A stretch of 64,000 bases of DNA from the NCBI GenBank assembly GCA_033549345.1, contig JAWSUT010000013.1:1-64000 (forward strand), read 5' to 3'. Under the pieces are notes generated by a model. The model made no database searches. It was not told the origin of the DNA and saw only the letters and a list, made by a program, of their open reading frames with translations. This DNA comes from JAWSUT01 sp033549345 (GTDB lineage Bacteria; Bacillota; Dethiobacteria; Dethiobacterales; Dethiobacteraceae). Position numbers and translations under genes: made by a program. Shown here one piece after another: positions 7,584-16,184 of this stretch. Positions within the stretch are counted from its first letter, which is position 1, and every line of letters begins with the position of its first letter.

Positions 7584-8834
7584 GTGATGAGCGAAGTTGT
7601 CAGAAAGGCTTCTGAAGCAAAAGCTGCGGCAGCGGACCTGGCTGTAGCTTCCACAGAAAAGAAGAATCAGGCACTGCTGGCGATGGCAGAGGCACTGGAG
7701 AACGGCCGGAAAGAGATTTTGGCCGCCAATGCCAGGGACCTGGCTAACTTTGAGAAAAAAGAAGGCTACAGCAGGGCATATTACGACAGGCTAAAGTTAA
7801 CAGACGGCCGGATTGATGACATGACGGAGGGACTGCGGCAGCTGGTGGCTTTGCCGGATCCTGTAGGTGAAGTGACGGGCATGGTGGTACGGCCAAACGG
7901 GCTGCAGATTGGCCGGGTACGCGTACCGCTGGGCGTGATTGGTATTATTTACGAAGCACGTCCCAATGTGACTGTGGATGCTGCAGGGCTGGCACTTAAA
8001 GCGGGGAATGCTGTGGTGCTCCGGGGCAGCTCGGAGGCGATTTATTCCAATAAGGCTTTGGTTGGCTTGCTGCGGCAGGCGGTAGAGTCCGTGGGCTTGC
8101 CGGCCGGTGTGGTTACACTTGTTGAAGATACGGACAGGGCGGCTGTGATGGAAATGATGCGGCAAAATGAGTATCTTGATGTTTTGATTCCCCGCGGCGG
8201 CGCTGCCCTGATTCAGTCGGTGGTGGAGAATGCCAGTGTACCTGTGATTGAAACAGGGACAGGCAACTGCCACACATTTGTTGATGAGAGTGCTGATCTG
8301 AAGATGGCCGAAGATATTGCGTTTAACGCAAAAACTCATCGTCCCGGCGTTTGTAATGCCATGGAGACGCTTTTGGTCCATGAGGCTGTGGCGGGGGAGT
8401 TTTTGCCGGGCATGCTGGAGAAGCTTCTGGCAGCCGGTGTGGAAGTAAGGGGCTGCCAAAAAACGCAGGCTTACAATTCCAGGGTCGTTCCGGCCACCGA
8501 AGAAGACTGGTACAGTGAGTTTCTGGATATGATCCTGGCTGTCCGGGTTGTCGGATCTCTTGATGAAGCTATCAGCCATATCAATAAATACGGCTCCCGG
8601 CACTCGGAGGCAATTGTCACGGCCGGGTATCAAAATGCCAGAGAGTTTCAGGCAAGAGTGGATGCTGCGGCGGTATATGTCAATGCGTCAACGCGTTTTA
8701 CAGACGGGTTTGAGTTTGGTTTGGGTGCGGAAATGGGGATATCCACACAAAAGCTGCATGCCAGGGGTCCGATGGGCCTGCAGGCACTGACATCGACTAA
8801 ATTTATTGTTAATGGAGAGGGACAGATTCGCTAG
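7584..8834 (+). CDS. proA: Gamma-glutamyl phosphate reductase
   Basis: Reduces glutamyl-5-phosphate with NADPH to glutamate semialdehyde, which cyclises to the proC substrate. The protein is 416 residues if GTG 7584 is used, 415 from ATG 7587; AAGGAG at 7571-7576 favours the GTG. The aldehyde dehydrogenase-type fold shows the nucleophile in RPGVCNAMETLL (Cys about 257), plus IYEARPNVTVDAA and the C-terminal GLGAEMGISTQKLHARGPMGL. It closes the proCBA operon; a promoter for the next gene begins only eight bases after its stop. Confidence 0.96.
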   Translation: MMSEVVRKASEAKAAAADLAVASTEKKNQALLAMAEALENGRKEILAANARDLANFEKKEGYSRAYYDRLKLTDGRIDDMTEGLRQLVALPDPVGEVTGMVVRPNGLQIGRVRVPLGVIGIIYEARPNVTVDAAGLALKAGNAVVLRGSSEAIYSNKALVGLLRQAVESVGLPAGVVTLVEDTDRAAVMEMMRQNEYLDVLIPRGGAALIQSVVENASVPVIETGTGNCHTFVDESADLKMAEDIAFNAKTHRPGVCNAMETLLVHEAVAGEFLPGMLEKLLAAGVEVRGCQKTQAYNSRVVPATEEDWYSEFLDMILAVRVVGSLDEAISHINKYGSRHSEAIVTAGYQNAREFQARVDAAAVYVNASTRFTDGFEFGLGAEMGISTQKLHARGPMGLQALTSTKFIVNGEGQIR

Positions 8835-8841
8835 CACCTGG

Positions 8842-8871
8842 TTGACAGTATTTCCTCTCTTGGGATAAAAT
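8842..8871 (+). promoter_or_regulatory. Sigma-A type promoter before homocitrate synthase
   Basis: TTGACA (8842-8847) and TAAAAT (8866-8871) with an 18-base spacer. The transcript would start near 8878 and meet a terminator hairpin at 8914 before the coding start. Confidence 0.65.
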
Positions 8872-8913
8872 AGATTATGAGTACGTATAAGCAAACAAAC
8901 AAAATAGACCTTT

Positions 8914-8941
8914 GAACTCTGCCTTTGGGAGAGTTCTTTTT
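8914..8941 (+). terminator. Terminator or attenuator in the homocitrate synthase leader
   Basis: GAACTCT-GCCTTTGGG-AGAGTTC is a perfect seven-pair stem followed by TTTTTC. It may simply end the proline operon, but it sits after the promoter at 8842, so it could attenuate the next gene. Confidence 0.65.
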
Positions 8942-8973
8942 CACCTTATTTACTTATAGGGAGGTAGTTGGAG

Positions 8974-10143
8974 ATGAAACGTTTTCTGGATGGCTTGAAA
9001 AACAAGCAGGTTATGTTGGTGGATACCACCCTTCGTGACGGCGAACAGACGGCCGGTGTGGTCTTTTCCAATAAGGAAAAAATCAGAATTGCTCAGATGC
9101 TTGATTCACTGGGTGTCCATCAGCTTGAAGTGGGCATACCTGTCATGGGTGGTGACGAGAAGGACGCGATAACAGCCATTGCCGACCTGGGCTTACAAGC
9201 CAGCATCATGGCCTGGAACCGTGCCAATATCAGTGATATTCAGGAGTCACTTGACTGTGGCGTGGATGCACTTGCCATCTCCATCTCCACCTCGGACATT
9301 CATATTATCCACAAACTGCAGACATCGCGTGAATGGGTTCTGGACAGTATGGCCAAGGCGGTCGAGTTTGCTAAAAAACACGATAAGTATGTATCTGTTA
9401 ATGCTGAGGACGCTTCACGAAGCGATTTGGAATTTTTGGTTCAGTTCGCCCTGCGTGCTAAAGAATGCGGTGCGGACAGGTTGCGTTTTTGTGATACGGT
9501 GGGGATACTGGAGCCGTTTAAAACGTATGAGGTTATTAAGGAACTCATCAGTGCCACCGGTATGGATGTTGAGATGCATACCCATAACGATTTCGGTATG
9601 GCCACAGCGAACTCGTTGGCCGGTGTCAGAGCCGGTGCCAGTATGGTCGGAGTTACAGTGAACGGTCTTGGCGAACGCGCCGGAAACGCCGTATTGGCAG
9701 AAGTGGCCATGTCCTTAAAGTATCTCTTTGATATTAACGTTAACGTAAAACCCGCGGAATTGCGGGAAGTGTCCGAGTATGTGGCGCTGGCTTCCGGACG
9801 TGCGTTGCCGGTATGCAAGCCCATTGTAGGAACCAATATGTTTGCGCATGAATCTGGCATCCATGCTGACGGTGTAATCAAACACCCATCCACATATGAG
9901 GTCTTTCACCCGGAGGAAGTGGGGCTGCAAAGACAAATTATAATTGGCAAACACTCAGGCAGCCGCTCCCTTGTTCTCAAATTCCAGGAGTACGGTATTA
10001 TGCTCAGTGATGCTGAAGCGGGGGAAATGCTGCCGATGGTTCGTGCCGCCGCCGTTGATCTGAAGCGGATCTTATTTGATAAAGAAATTATGTATGTATA
10101 CGAAGAGTACTTGCGAAACAAGAAAAAGATTAAGGGCGCGTAG
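8974..10143 (+). CDS. nifV: Homocitrate synthase-type enzyme (NifV-like)
   Basis: Member of the alpha-isopropylmalate/homocitrate synthase family, condensing acetyl-CoA with a 2-oxo acid. AGGGAGGT lies eight bases before ATG 8974, so that is preferred to TTG 8968; the product is 389 residues. Signature VDTTLRDGEQTAGV lies near residues 14-27 and the metal-binding HTHNDFGMA near 205; NGLGERAGNA and HESGIHADG follow. It lacks the long C-terminal regulatory domain of LeuA, which fits NifV and related homocitrate synthases. No nif genes are in the window, so the product may feed FeMo-co or another path. A citramalate or (R)-citrate-type activity cannot be ruled out by sequence alone. Confidence 0.8.
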   Translation: MKRFLDGLKNKQVMLVDTTLRDGEQTAGVVFSNKEKIRIAQMLDSLGVHQLEVGIPVMGGDEKDAITAIADLGLQASIMAWNRANISDIQESLDCGVDALAISISTSDIHIIHKLQTSREWVLDSMAKAVEFAKKHDKYVSVNAEDASRSDLEFLVQFALRAKECGADRLRFCDTVGILEPFKTYEVIKELISATGMDVEMHTHNDFGMATANSLAGVRAGASMVGVTVNGLGERAGNAVLAEVAMSLKYLFDINVNVKPAELREVSEYVALASGRALPVCKPIVGTNMFAHESGIHADGVIKHPSTYEVFHPEEVGLQRQIIIGKHSGSRSLVLKFQEYGIMLSDAEAGEMLPMVRAAAVDLKRILFDKEIMYVYEEYLRNKKKIKGA

Positions 10144-10167
10144 CCTTTGTTGTCATGGGGAAGCATA

Positions 10168-10200
10168 AAGACACTGGCGATTGCCCGGTGTCTTTTCTTC
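10168..10200 (+). terminator. Intrinsic terminator after homocitrate synthase
   Basis: AAGACAC at 10168-10174 pairs with GTGTCTT at 10188-10194, extended by partial inner pairing, followed by TTCTTC. Confidence 0.7.
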
Positions 10201-10236
10201 TGACTGTGAACGGACAAGACCTGAAGAGGAGATAAC

Positions 10237-11679
10237 ATGAAACTGCAGACATTACTGAAGGATTATCCCCATCAGAGCAGGGGAAGCAATCTTGATATCG
10301 AGGTCAATGGAATTTCCCACGATTCGCGCTATGTGCGGCCGGGAGATATTTATGTTTGTCTAAAAGGCCTGCGTACCGACGGCCACCGTTTTGCCCCCCA
10401 GGCAGCGGATAAAGGGGCCGTTGCTGTGATCGCTGAAGAACCGCTTGACCTTGCGGTGCCGGTGGTTAGGGTTTCTGACGCACGTCACGCTTTATCTTTT
10501 CTGTCTGATAAATATTTTGCCCGCCCCAGTAAAAAAATGAATATTATCGGAGTCACCGGTACAAACGGTAAGACGACAACAACCCATTTTTTACAGGCGG
10601 CATACCGTGCTGCCGGAAAGCCTTGTGCGATAATCGGTACTGTGGGCATTAAAGTGGACCAGGATTACGATCAGGCGCGGCTGACGACCCCGGAGGCCTT
10701 TGACCTGCACAGGACGTTATACGAAATGAAAAACAGGCATGTGACCAATGTGGCGATGGAAGTATCGTCGCACTCCCTGGTCTGGAAACGGGTGGAACAT
10801 GTTGCTTTTTCTATGGGTGTTTTTACAAATCTCAGTCACGACCATCTCGATTTTCATAACACGATGGAAGACTATTTTTTGGCTAAAGCACACCTGTTTT
10901 CCTTACTGGAAAAAGAAAAAGACGGTCCCCGTGCGATCATCAATGCTGATGATACATACGGGAGGCGTCTTTTAAATATGGTAGACGTGCCTGCGTTATC
11001 TTTTGGTCTTGGCGAAGATGCAGATGTACGGGGTGTGATTATCAGCGAAGGCACATCCACAGTCCTTTCTGTCCATTACGGCGGGCGTGAATTTGAAATA
11101 CTACTGCGGCTGCCGGGCCGGTTCAACGTCTACAATGTTTTGGCCGGGGCTGCTGCGGCGCTGGCCGACGGAGTGGACATGCATGCGATTTCTGAAGGAA
11201 TCGGTAATCTGCTAACAGTCCCCGGCCGCATGGAGACCGTGAATTTTCAGCAGGCATATAATATTATTATTGACTTTGCCCATACGCCGGACGGTTTGGA
11301 AAAAGTGCTGCAAACATTGGGCAATGTGCCTCACAGCAGGTTAATTACGGTGTTTGGCTGCCCTGGCGACAGAGACAGGAGCAAACGCCCTTTAATGGGG
11401 CGGATTGCGGAAACATACAGTGACGTGGTTGTGGTGACCTCGGATAACCCGGCATCAGAAGACCCGGAAAAGATTATAGCGGAGATTCTGACCGGGATGG
11501 AAACAAAACCGTTTGTTTTGCCGGACAGGGAGGAAGCGGTGCGTTACGCACTGTCAATTGCCGGTAAAGGCGATATTGTGCTGTTAGCCGGAAAAGGACA
11601 CGAGACATATCAACTGGTTGGCGATAAACAGGTTCCATATTCGGACAAGCAGGCAGTGGAAACATTCTTTATTTCCTGA
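10237..11679 (+). CDS. murE: UDP-MurNAc-tripeptide synthetase, MurE type
   Basis: Adds the third amino acid to UDP-MurNAc-L-Ala-D-Glu in peptidoglycan synthesis, using ATP, in the cytosol. The 480-residue protein has an N-terminal nucleotide-sugar domain, the ATP loop GVTGTNGKTTTT (about 104-115), the central ligase domain with EVSSHSL, and the C-terminal domain with AGKGHETYQ. The specificity loop reads DNPA (403-406) rather than the DNPR known for meso-diaminopimelate enzymes; DNPA-type loops are known in L-lysine-adding MurE. It stands alone, away from a division/cell wall cluster, and converges with a FemAB gene that overlaps its end by 11 bases. A role with a different diamino acid is thus plausible. 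Confidence 0.9.
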   Translation: MKLQTLLKDYPHQSRGSNLDIEVNGISHDSRYVRPGDIYVCLKGLRTDGHRFAPQAADKGAVAVIAEEPLDLAVPVVRVSDARHALSFLSDKYFARPSKKMNIIGVTGTNGKTTTTHFLQAAYRAAGKPCAIIGTVGIKVDQDYDQARLTTPEAFDLHRTLYEMKNRHVTNVAMEVSSHSLVWKRVEHVAFSMGVFTNLSHDHLDFHNTMEDYFLAKAHLFSLLEKEKDGPRAIINADDTYGRRLLNMVDVPALSFGLGEDADVRGVIISEGTSTVLSVHYGGREFEILLRLPGRFNVYNVLAGAAAALADGVDMHAISEGIGNLLTVPGRMETVNFQQAYNIIIDFAHTPDGLEKVLQTLGNVPHSRLITVFGCPGDRDRSKRPLMGRIAETYSDVVVVTSDNPASEDPEKIIAEILTGMETKPFVLPDREEAVRYALSIAGKGDIVLLAGKGHETYQLVGDKQVPYSDKQAVETFFIS

Positions 11680-12730
11680 AGCGTAATGTTTGCCTAACAA
11701 ATTTCCTGTAGCGGGGGAGGCCGGTTTCCCAAAGCCAGTAAAGAGCGCCGGAGAAAGGCTTGTCCCATTCGCCGGCAAGGGAGACATAGTCTCCGCCGAA
11801 ACTTTTTTTAAAGTGATAGAGGCCATAGAGGGGATGCTCTTCGTCAACCACTCCCGGAACGCCATAGAAATCAAACCAGACCGCACCTTTGGCGTATGCC
11901 CACTTGATTCGTTCCCAGTTCATGGCATGATATGTATAGAGTTTGCGGTGTTTGTCCGTTTGACCGCCGTAAACAGCCCAGGCCTTATCTCCCAGGCAGA
12001 ATGTTAATGAGGAAATGACCGGTTCGTCTGCGACATATCCAGTCAGCAGAAGAATGCGGTCTTCTTTTTGTAGCGTATCGTAGAGATGCTGGAAATACCC
12101 CGGTGAGCGGGTTAAAAAGTCGTTTCGCTCCCCGGTTTCGGCGAGGGCTGCGTAGAAGTCTGCAATACTCGTTTCTTCATTGGCACGGAAATTAAGACCG
12201 TTTTTTGGGCCATAATTAATTTTATAGCGTAGTTTTTTGGGGAAACGGGAAAAAATATCTTCTATGGACCCGTTTAGGGGAAGACGAAACGTGTAGCGCG
12301 GCTGAAGGCCGCCAAACTCATGTTTTGCGCCCGTCAGATGGAAACCGGCATTCCTTAAGGCCTCGGCAACGTCCTGGTTTTCAGGGATGGCCGGGTCGAC
12401 TTTCAAGACAACAGCTTTCTTTTGCCGGGCAAGGTCACTCATGGCGTGCAGGGTAAAGTTCCAGAGATGGTGATTGCCCGCATCGTTAACCACCGGACCT
12501 CTGGGAGCGTAAGCCACCGAATAGCCTGCAACAGGTAAGCGGCGAAAAAGGATGGAAAAAGCGGCAAGGATTGTCCCCGTATCATCCTCCACTACAGCGC
12601 GCAGAGGTTCCCAGTCCGGCTGTTTAATGTGACCCCAGGCATATGTCTGCAGGATATCGCCATACTTTGCTCCGGCGATAAATGTGTCAAAACGAACCGC
12701 CTCATTCTGCTCAATTATTCGCAAACGCAT
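11669..12730 (-). CDS. FemAB-type aminoacyl transferase
   Basis: Family members transfer amino acids from aminoacyl-tRNA to the peptidoglycan precursor to build interpeptide bridges, at the cytosolic face of the membrane. The protein has 353 residues with two GNAT-like halves: QTYAWGHIKQPDW near 29-41, a KKLRYKIN segment near 174, and the C-terminal YHAMNWERIKWAYAKGAVWFDFYGVPG stretch typical of FemABX. ATG 12730 follows GGAGGGATAAAAC. It runs head-on into murE with a short overlap. Some family members instead act in other cell-envelope roles, so the acceptor is inferred, not shown. Confidence 0.8.
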   Translation of the reverse strand: MRLRIIEQNEAVRFDTFIAGAKYGDILQTYAWGHIKQPDWEPLRAVVEDDTGTILAAFSILFRRLPVAGYSVAYAPRGPVVNDAGNHHLWNFTLHAMSDLARQKKAVVLKVDPAIPENQDVAEALRNAGFHLTGAKHEFGGLQPRYTFRLPLNGSIEDIFSRFPKKLRYKINYGPKNGLNFRANEETSIADFYAALAETGERNDFLTRSPGYFQHLYDTLQKEDRILLLTGYVADEPVISSLTFCLGDKAWAVYGGQTDKHRKLYTYHAMNWERIKWAYAKGAVWFDFYGVPGVVDEEHPLYGLYHFKKSFGGDYVSLAGEWDKPFSGALYWLWETGLPRYRKFVRQTLRFRK

Positions 12731-12851
12731 GTTTTATCCCTCCATGTTGAATTGTGGCACTTGAGACGGAAAATGTCAAATGGTTCCTTCCCGACATATA
12801 CAGTAGGCATTTCTGGCATAAAAAAACGGGGGAAGACAAGGGGGAATCAGC

Positions 12852-15800
12852 TTGTTCCTGTCACAATGGACCATTCGCCGGCCTGTTGCCACATTGATGT
12901 TCATGCTGGTGATCATGATACTTGGGATTGTCTCGTTATTTTTTTTGCAGCTCGATATTCTTCCTGAAATGAATCCGCCTGTAATGGCTGTCATTACTGA
13001 ATTGCATGGTGCTTCTGCAGAAGAAATCCTCTTACTGGTAACCGAACCTGTGGAAGGGATTTCTGCTACGGTCTCCGGAATTAAACGGTTGCGATCGGTT
13101 TCGCGAGAAGGCCTGTCTCTTGTCATTCTGGAATTTGACTGGGATGCGGACATGTCGGATGTTCGCACGGAGCTGACTGAAAAAATCGAATTACTTCCGC
13201 TTCCGGACGATGCGGGCAGACCCCAGGTTACACGCTTTGATCCGACACAATTACCGCTGATGCAAATCTTTGCCACAACGCATGACCGTTCTGCCCTGGA
13301 GACTATCTCGGCAGAAATGGCCGGCGATATTAAGCCGCGACTCGAAGCTGTGCCCGGAGTAGCCGCTGTTAGTGTGGTGGGCGGCATCGTCAGGGAAATC
13401 CGCGTCGAACTGTCGGCTGAAAAATTATATCGCTACCAGGTGGGAATTTCAAGGGTGGCCGGTCTTATTCACTCAGCTACAGTTAGCATGCCTCTCGGTA
13501 AGGTGGCGGACGGAGGACTTGAGAGAAATCTCAGGCTTCCTTATCACGTAGGCGATGTTGAAGAGTTGAAGGAGTTGGCCGTTGGCCTGGTGACAGATGA
13601 ATTGGGTCGGCCGCAGACGGTAATGGTTGGCGATTTGGGACATGTGGTGGACACTTCTCGCAGAGACACATCCATAACACGTCTTAATGCCAACCCCGCT
13701 GTGGGCTTACAGATTCAGAAAGAGGGCAGCGGTAACACCGTGGCCGTTTCCCGGAGTGTTCATCGGGAACTGCAGAAAATCAGTGACGATCACCCCGAAA
13801 TAAATCTGGTTGTGGCGCTGGATCAGGGAGCGTTTATTGAAGAATCTCTGCTCTCAAGTGCAAGAAGCCTTGTGGTAGGCGGATTTATTGCTATGTTGGT
13901 CTTGCTTGGCTTTCTGGGCAGTCTGCTGAGCACATTCATAGTGGCGGTAGCAATTCCCTTTTCTGTTCTGACAACATTCGTCTTGCTCTTCATGATGGGG
14001 ATGACGCTCAATATTATGACGCTGGGCGGACTGGCTCTTGGTGTGGGTATGTTCGTCGACAACTCCATTGTGGTGATCGAAAATATATTCCGGCATCTGC
14101 AAGGCGGAAAGAAACCGGCTGAGGCAGCGAATGCGGGTGCAGGTGAAGTGGCAGCAGCAATCACCTCATCCACACTGACAACAGTGGTCGTGTTCCTGCC
14201 GGTTGTGTTTATTGGCGGATTTACCGGTACAATTTTTCGTGAACTGGCCATTACAGTCACATTTTCCCTGATTTGCTCTCTGATTGTCTCACTGACAGTC
14301 ATTCCAATGTTGGCTGCCCGCTGGCTGCGCCCCTTTGAAGAAGACTGGCGAGTGAGGTTTAGACGAAAAAACACGTTGTCCGGGCAAATTCTGCGGTATG
14401 GCCTAAAGCGGAAGATCCTTGTGTTAGGGCTGGCCGCTCTGCTGTTTGTTGCTTCACTGGTACAAATTCCCCAAATCGGTACAGAGTTTTTGCCTGCGGT
14501 GGACGAAAAAGTTTTTTCAGTAGATTTCCGGCTGCCTGCAGGAACACCTCTTGCGGAGACAACGCTAAGGGTAGAACGGCTTGAGCAGCAGCTTTTAAGC
14601 ATGAGGGAAGTAGACCAGGTGACGGCATTGGTCGGGTCGGGAGCGGGCTTTTCCGGACCGCAGGCAGCATTGCGCGGAGCGGCAGGGAATACGGCGCAGC
14701 TGATTGTTGCTCTCCGTGAGGATGCTCCGCCTACCCTGGATGTGATGCAGCAGGCCAGGAATGAACTAACGGCAAAAAAGAAAGATGATGAAGAAATGGT
14801 ATTTAACCTTTATTCATCAATGTTTTTTACGCCGGGCAGCAGCGCAAATTTACTTCAGCTGACAATCAGCGGCCCGGATGCCGCACGGTTGCAAGCATAT
14901 ACCGCCGATCTGAAAGGACGCCTTGCTGATGTAGAGGGGCTCTCCGGTCTGCAAAGCAGTTCGGATGCGCGCCTGCCGGAGCTGGAGCTGGCAATCGACG
15001 AGGTGGCGGCTCTGCAAAGTGGCCTGACATTGGCAGGGGTTGGGGATGAAGTGCGCCGAGCCGTCCAGGGCCAGTTGGCCGGCCGGGTCCGCCGGGAGCG
15101 CGAAGCTATTAACATTCGGGTGTTGTTACGCCCGGAGGACCAAAATACGCAAGCTGATCTGGAGAGTATTCCACTGGATGCGGGAGGACGTCTCGTGCCG
15201 TTGTCTGCTGTGGCGACTGTGTCTGAAAACTTAGGCCCAACATCCATTATTCGCGAAGACCAGCAGCAAAGCATCGAGATTACTGGGCAGGTTGAGGGAA
15301 GGGATATCGGCTCTGTTGCAGCGGATGTGCTTGAACGGGCCCAGACGCTGGACTTGCCTGAGGTTTATGAAGTACGTGCGGCAGGGACAGCTCTTTTGAT
15401 GGCAGAAGGCTTTTCATCCCTGCGCATTGCTTTGATTCTGTCCCTGTTATTAATCTATATGGTAATGGCAGCTCAGTTTGAGTCACTGCGGGCTCCACTG
15501 GTTATTTTATTTACAGCCCCGCTTGCAGTGACCGGTGTGGTTGCTGCCCTCCTGATAACCAAAACGGCCTTTAGTATTACAGCGTATATCGGAGTGATTA
15601 TTCTTGGCGGGATTGTGGTAAACAACGGAATTGTCCTGGTGGACTATATCGAAAGAACACGTCGCCGTGGTATGGTGTTAACCGAAGCTGTGGTTTATTC
15701 CGTGCGGCACAGAGTTCGGCCGGTGCTTATGACAGCGTTTACAACGATTCTTGGTCTTTTGCCGCTGGCCGGCCAACTTGGTGACGGAACTGAGCTGCAG

Positions 15801-15914
15801 GCGCCTCTGGCCCGTGTGGTCATTGGCGGGCTCTTTAGTGCCACACTGCTGACTCTGATTGTCATACCGGTGCTTTATGCGGTATTACATTACAGAAGAT
15901 CGGAAAAGGTATAG
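12852..15914 (+). CDS. RND-family efflux permease (HAE-1/SwrC-like)
   Basis: A 1020-residue proton-driven exporter of the AcrB/SwrC superfamily with the usual duplicated plan: helix at about 12-32, a large periplasmic-type loop, six helices (about 330-520), a second loop, and six helices (about 830-1010). The helix 4 motif is VGMFVDNSIVVIEN (about 398-411), with one Asp of the DD pair seen in AcrB, as in many Gram-positive members. TTG 12852 is used, after a GGGGGAA site. No membrane-fusion or outer-membrane partner is adjacent, as expected for a one-membrane cell. Likely substrates are amphiphiles or drugs, but the sequence does not tell. Confidence 0.9.
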   Translation: MFLSQWTIRRPVATLMFMLVIMILGIVSLFFLQLDILPEMNPPVMAVITELHGASAEEILLLVTEPVEGISATVSGIKRLRSVSREGLSLVILEFDWDADMSDVRTELTEKIELLPLPDDAGRPQVTRFDPTQLPLMQIFATTHDRSALETISAEMAGDIKPRLEAVPGVAAVSVVGGIVREIRVELSAEKLYRYQVGISRVAGLIHSATVSMPLGKVADGGLERNLRLPYHVGDVEELKELAVGLVTDELGRPQTVMVGDLGHVVDTSRRDTSITRLNANPAVGLQIQKEGSGNTVAVSRSVHRELQKISDDHPEINLVVALDQGAFIEESLLSSARSLVVGGFIAMLVLLGFLGSLLSTFIVAVAIPFSVLTTFVLLFMMGMTLNIMTLGGLALGVGMFVDNSIVVIENIFRHLQGGKKPAEAANAGAGEVAAAITSSTLTTVVVFLPVVFIGGFTGTIFRELAITVTFSLICSLIVSLTVIPMLAARWLRPFEEDWRVRFRRKNTLSGQILRYGLKRKILVLGLAALLFVASLVQIPQIGTEFLPAVDEKVFSVDFRLPAGTPLAETTLRVERLEQQLLSMREVDQVTALVGSGAGFSGPQAALRGAAGNTAQLIVALREDAPPTLDVMQQARNELTAKKKDDEEMVFNLYSSMFFTPGSSANLLQLTISGPDAARLQAYTADLKGRLADVEGLSGLQSSSDARLPELELAIDEVAALQSGLTLAGVGDEVRRAVQGQLAGRVRREREAINIRVLLRPEDQNTQADLESIPLDAGGRLVPLSAVATVSENLGPTSIIREDQQQSIEITGQVEGRDIGSVAADVLERAQTLDLPEVYEVRAAGTALLMAEGFSSLRIALILSLLLIYMVMAAQFESLRAPLVILFTAPLAVTGVVAALLITKTAFSITAYIGVIILGGIVVNNGIVLVDYIERTRRRGMVLTEAVVYSVRHRVRPVLMTAFTTILGLLPLAGQLGDGTELQAPLARVVIGGLFSATLLTLIVIPVLYAVLHYRRSEKV

Positions 15915-16135
15915 CCGGAAGGAACTGAAAGTAGGTATTCAATCCGGCAGTTGGGGCAAAAAACCTGGTGCACACAGTCAAACCGGGCATGCACCAGGCT
16001 GTTTTCCTCATAGGGGGCATACGGACCCAATGCTTCCTGCAGCGTACCACAGTCATCCATTGGTGTACTGCAGGCAGGGCAAAGAATTTCCAGCGGGGAC
16101 AGTCCGTTACAGTACGGGCAGATTTGTTCGGGCAT
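15890..16135 (-). CDS. Small zinc-ribbon protein
   Basis: An 81-residue protein with Cys pairs CPYC, CPAC and later CVHQVFCPNC, enough for two zinc sites. ATG 16135 is favoured because AGGTGA lies six bases before it; an in-frame ATG at 16141 is too close. The 3' end overlaps the RND gene end by 25 bases in the opposite direction. No family function is known to me. It may be cotranscribed with the amidohydrolase gene that precedes it on the minus strand. Confidence 0.6.
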   Translation of the reverse strand: MPEQICPYCNGLSPLEILCPACSTPMDDCGTLQEALGPYAPYEENSLVHARFDCVHQVFCPNCRIEYLLSVPSGYTFSDLL

Positions 16136-16184
16136 AGGCATTCACCTGCTTCCTTTTCCCTTAGCTTCTCCACGGGAGACTATC

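Noticed and set aside
7797..8633. 278-residue frame opposite proA
   Set aside because: Antisense shadow; proA has all family motifs.
13823..14602. 259-residue frame opposite the RND gene
   Set aside because: Low-complexity shadow of membrane-helix codons.
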